Positions 49,524 through 52,345 of a stretch of 52,345 nt of DNA are shown one piece after another. This DNA comes from Bacteroidota bacterium (GTDB lineage Bacteria > Bacteroidota > Bacteroidia > NS11-12g > UBA9320): positions 90,609 through 142,953 of the forward strand of contig JABWCE010000007.1 in NCBI GenBank assembly GCA_013359235.1. The letters run 5' to 3'. A model generated the notes under the pieces. The model did no database searches. It saw nothing but the letters and a program-made list of their open reading frames with translations, and was not told the origin of the DNA. Made by a program: the position numbers and the translations under genes. How positions within the stretch are numbered: position 1 is the first letter of the stretch; every line of letters starts with the position of its first letter.

Positions 49524-52345
49524 TTAATTTACTTTACCTCTTATTAAGTTTAAAGCACCTTTATAAATCTTATCGCTACCTTCCATAGTTATTATGTAAT
49601 AGTATGCACCATCAGGGAGGTTTTCGCCACCTGGGGCTTTATAAGTTCCATCCCATTCGTTTTTGTATCCCTTTTTATTGAATACCTCCATACCATATCT
49701 GTTTACAATGCTAACAACGGCGTCGGGATAAGCCTCAATATTATCAATAATCCATGTGTCATTCTTTCCATCATTGTTTGGAGTAACTACATTATGAACT
49801 TTTAATACAAACTCAGCTTTCACTGTTATTTTTATTGTGTCATAATCAATACATCCATTTTTATCAGTAACTAAAAGAGTGTAACTTATAGTTTGGTCTG
49901 GCTTACTAGTAACATTAGCTTTATCGCCAGTTGATGGAGTTAAGTATGTAGTTGGAGTCCATTGATATGTTCCACCTATACCAGCACCTTTACCTTTCAA
50001 TTCAACAGATTGTCCTTTATCAATTGCAGTATCGTTTCCTGCTATTGCAACCGGATTTGACCAAACTGTAATGTAAATTGAATCTTCATTTGAACATCCG
50101 CCTAATACAAATGGTGCGTAAATTCTCACTTTATACCAACCTGATTTCTTTACGGTAATGCTTTGTGTTGTAGCACCTGTTCCCCATAAATACTGTCTCA
50201 TATTAGCATTAGCAGTTAGTACAGCACTGTCTCCGTCGCAGAATTTAGCTTTATTAGTTGTAATAACTACAACTGGTAATGCATGTACTATGGCATTCTT
50301 TGTTACAGAATTGATACATCCCTTATCTGAAGTTGCTCTTAACAATACAGAATAAATACCACTCTTATTGTATGTATGTAATGGATCTTTACCTGTAGAG
50401 AATGTACTATCTCCAAAGTTCCAATAGTTTTCTAAAACTACATCGCTTGATCCAGTTGGCAATTTGCTAGCATTAATAAATCTGCTGGTTTCACCAATAC
50501 AAACATCTGCCACTGTAAAGTCAGCTATTGGATTAGCCCATACAGTTACAGGTTTTACAAGTGTTTTAACACAATTGTTATTGCTGATTGCTGTTAATGA
50601 AACATTAAATAATCCAAATCCTGTAAATGTATGAGTTGGATTAGTTGCTACAGAATTACCTTGACCTGCAAAATCCCATTTGTATGTTAATGCACCTACT
50701 CCTATAGATGAAGTATTAACAAATGTCATAGCATTATTCTGACAAACTGGATCTGCAACAAAGTTAGGTTCTGGTAACGACCATACAGTTACATTGTGAG
50801 TTATTGTAGAGGCACATCCATTATTACTTACAACAGTTAATGTTACAGTATATGTACCTGCTGCAGCATATTTATGTGATGGACTGGCTACTGAAGATGT
50901 TGAACCATCACCAAATGACCAGAAGTATGATTTAATTGTACCACCTGAACCGATTGATGAACCATCAGTGAATTTAACTGCTGTGTCTTGACATGTGTTT
51001 TTGAATGTAAATTCAGCAACTGGTCTTGGATTAACAGTTATAGTCTTAGTTATACTATCACGACATCCTTTTGCCGATACAGCTAATAATGAAACTGAAT
51101 AGTTACCTACAGCAGTATAAGCGTGTGTTGGGTTACCATCTTTAGATAAATTACCATCACCAAAATTCCAATTGTAAGATGCTATTGTTCCGGAAGAAAC
51201 AGTACTTGTATTGTTAAATACAGCAACTGAATCTTTGCAAGAATTAGCAAATGTGAAATTAGCAACAGGATTTGGATTTACAATAGCAAATGCTTGAGAT
51301 GATAAGCTATTATTAGTACAGCTATAAGTTGTATTTGTAATTGTTTCTAATTTTACAACTACTGTACCAGCAGCATTTGTTGCAGGAGGTCCTACGCTAA
51401 GTGGGAAATTTCCTGGTCCTTTACCAGTCATAGCTGTCTGCAATACACCATTAACTCTGTATGTTAATGACCAATTATCAGTTGCAGCTATATTGCTCAC
51501 CAAAATGTTAAACACTGCTGTTTTGTATTGACAAATTTCTGGTGTTCCGCTAATTTCAGCTTGAACTGTTGGTATTACAACAATTGTAGTTGTAGCAGAG
51601 TTTGCCGGATTACAAGGACCGCTTTGAATTAATGCTCTGTAAACTCTAGTCATAGACAAATTAGAAACTGTAATTGTTGTTGCAGTATTGCTTAATGTTG
51701 TCCATGTTGACATGTTATCATCAGAATACTCCCATCTAACTACTTTACCTATATAACCAGTAACAGTAATATCACTTGTTGTTGCTGAATTAGCACATAA
51801 TGGACTAACTGTAGCAGAAGTTGTACCTCCAACTGACTTTGGATAAACTTCAATTGTTCTTGTTTGAACAGTTGAACGTGTACATCCGGTTGAAGTATTA
51901 GTAATTGAAACTATCTTTATAGTATCAACTCTCATTGTAGAAGATGAATTGTTAAAGTTAGGAGAAGTGATGGTAAATATACCAGGTCCTGTTCCTGACT
52001 TGGTATTTATTGAACCAGAATTAATTGTGTAATTAATAGTCCAACCTTGTCCTACTAATACATCGTCAACATTTACAGAGAAATCAACCGGGCTGCCGTC
52101 ACAAACATCATTTGGAGCTGAATCGTGGGTAGCAGTAGGTAAAGCATTAACTGTAACTACACCTACACCTGTTAAATTATTAGAACATGTAACAGTTCCT
52201 GTTGTAATCACTATTGATTTCAATGAAATAGTTGTTGTTGTATATAATACATTAGTTTTTAATGAAAAAGTATCATTACCAGTTCCGGTTAAAGTACGTG
52301 TAGTTGAACCTTCAACAAATGTCAATGTCCAAGATTGACCATAAG
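49524..52345 (-). CDS. PKD-repeat adhesin with T9SS type B C-terminal domain (partial, 5' end outside window)
   Basis: The frame is open to the window edge, so the N-terminus is missing; about 940 residues are visible. The upstream half holds Ig-like/SprB-type segments. Four PKD-like repeats of about 83 residues follow (about 51290 down to 50280), each with a YxWxFGDG-type motif and a linker such as VNPRPVAEFTF. After further Ig-like domains the C-terminus (VVTPNNDGKNDTWII to LIRGKVN) is a gliding-associated type B secretion signal. It is probably a surface adhesin, secreted with help of the downstream PorP/SprF-OmpA protein. Confidence 0.92.
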   Translation of the reverse strand, partial: YGQSWTLTFVEGSTTRTLTGTGNDTFSLKTNVLYTTTTISLKSIVITTGTVTCSNNLTGVGVVTVNALPTATHDSAPNDVCDGSPVDFSVNVDDVLVGQGWTINYTINSGSINTKSGTGPGIFTITSPNFNNSSSTMRVDTIKIVSITNTSTGCTRSTVQTRTIEVYPKSVGGTTSATVSPLCANSATTSDITVTGYIGKVVRWEYSDDNMSTWTTLSNTATTITVSNLSMTRVYRALIQSGPCNPANSATTTIVVIPTVQAEISGTPEICQYKTAVFNILVSNIAATDNWSLTYRVNGVLQTAMTGKGPGNFPLSVGPPATNAAGTVVVKLETITNTTYSCTNNSLSSQAFAIVNPNPVANFTFANSCKDSVAVFNNTSTVSSGTIASYNWNFGDGNLSKDGNPTHAYTAVGNYSVSLLAVSAKGCRDSITKTITVNPRPVAEFTFKNTCQDTAVKFTDGSSIGSGGTIKSYFWSFGDGSTSSVASPSHKYAAAGTYTVTLTVVSNNGCASTITHNVTVWSLPEPNFVADPVCQNNAMTFVNTSSIGVGALTYKWDFAGQGNSVATNPTHTFTGFGLFNVSLTAISNNNCVKTLVKPVTVWANPIADFTVADVCIGETSRFINASKLPTGSSDVVLENYWNFGDSTFSTGKDPLHTYNKSGIYSVLLRATSDKGCINSVTKNAIVHALPVVVITTNKAKFCDGDSAVLTANANMRQYLWGTGATTQSITVKKSGWYKVRIYAPFVLGGCSNEDSIYITVWSNPVAIAGNDTAIDKGQSVELKGKGAGIGGTYQWTPTTYLTPSTGDKANVTSKPDQTISYTLLVTDKNGCIDYDTIKITVKAEFVLKVHNVVTPNNDGKNDTWIIDNIEAYPDAVVSIVNRYGMEVFNKKGYKNEWDGTYKAPGGENLPDGAYYYIITMEGSDKIYKGALNLIRGKVN

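Overview
The window is chromosomal DNA of an AT-rich member of the Bacteroidota, probably an uncultured or anaerobe-leaning relative of the Bacteroidales, Cytophagales or Marinilabiliales. The evidence is the set of type IX secretion (T9SS) cargo proteins with type A and type B C-terminal signals, a PorV-like and a PorP/SprF-like outer-membrane protein, a SusC-like TonB receptor with a carboxypeptidase-regulatory N-domain, Bacteroidota-style promoter boxes (TAnnTTTG) and no Shine-Dalgarno sequences. Many starts are TTG or GTG.

Layout. 1-3757: a TlpA-like thioredoxin lipoprotein (cut by the window edge), a small T9SS type A protein and a choice-of-anchor L / T9SS type B protein. 3760-8040 (minus): a run purS, MBL-rhodanese, sucD, P-loop kinase, dCMP deaminase, Nfu scaffold. 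8236-12071 (plus): ferredoxin, korA, korB, hemerythrin, i.e. a 2-oxoacid:ferredoxin oxidoreductase operon behind an FNR-like box; with sucD across the divergent promoter this suggests a ferredoxin-linked 2-oxoglutarate to succinate step. 12079-14122: histidine phosphatase, then a hotdog thioesterase and isochorismate synthase (menaquinone entry). 14176-15048: HIT protein and greA. 15138-23956 (minus): a large TonB receptor / T9SS giant / PorV-like operon. 24083-27300: 2-hydroxyacid dehydrogenase, murI, two OmpH/Skp chaperones. 27434-30158: small lipoprotein, LuxE-like protein and CNNM-CBS protein. 30417-34511 (plus): an alpha-oxoamine synthase (serine palmitoyltransferase-like) and gcvP.

34681-40623 is a foreign-looking island: higher GC, G-rich structured flanks, an 11-bp inverted repeat at its edges, and an XRE regulator, DinD, type III methyltransferase (Mod) and type III restriction (Res) operon. 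Its right edge lies inside the 3' end of a sugar MFS transporter gene, which appears to have acquired a new C-terminal tail from the island. No integrase or transposase is visible.

42191-47960 (plus): a small secreted protein resembling the C-terminal domain of the T9SS motor protein GldM, then three SurA-like periplasmic chaperone genes and a MoxR ATPase. 48026-52345 (minus): a PKD-repeat T9SS type B adhesin (cut by the window edge) and a PorP/SprF-OmpA fusion, which together look like a dedicated adhesin/secretion-partner pair.

The most interesting items are the island and its boundary structure, the stand-alone GldM_C-like protein, the PorP-OmpA fusion beside its presumed cargo, and the TonB/T9SS/PorV operon. 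All functional calls come from reading the sequence; no database search was run.
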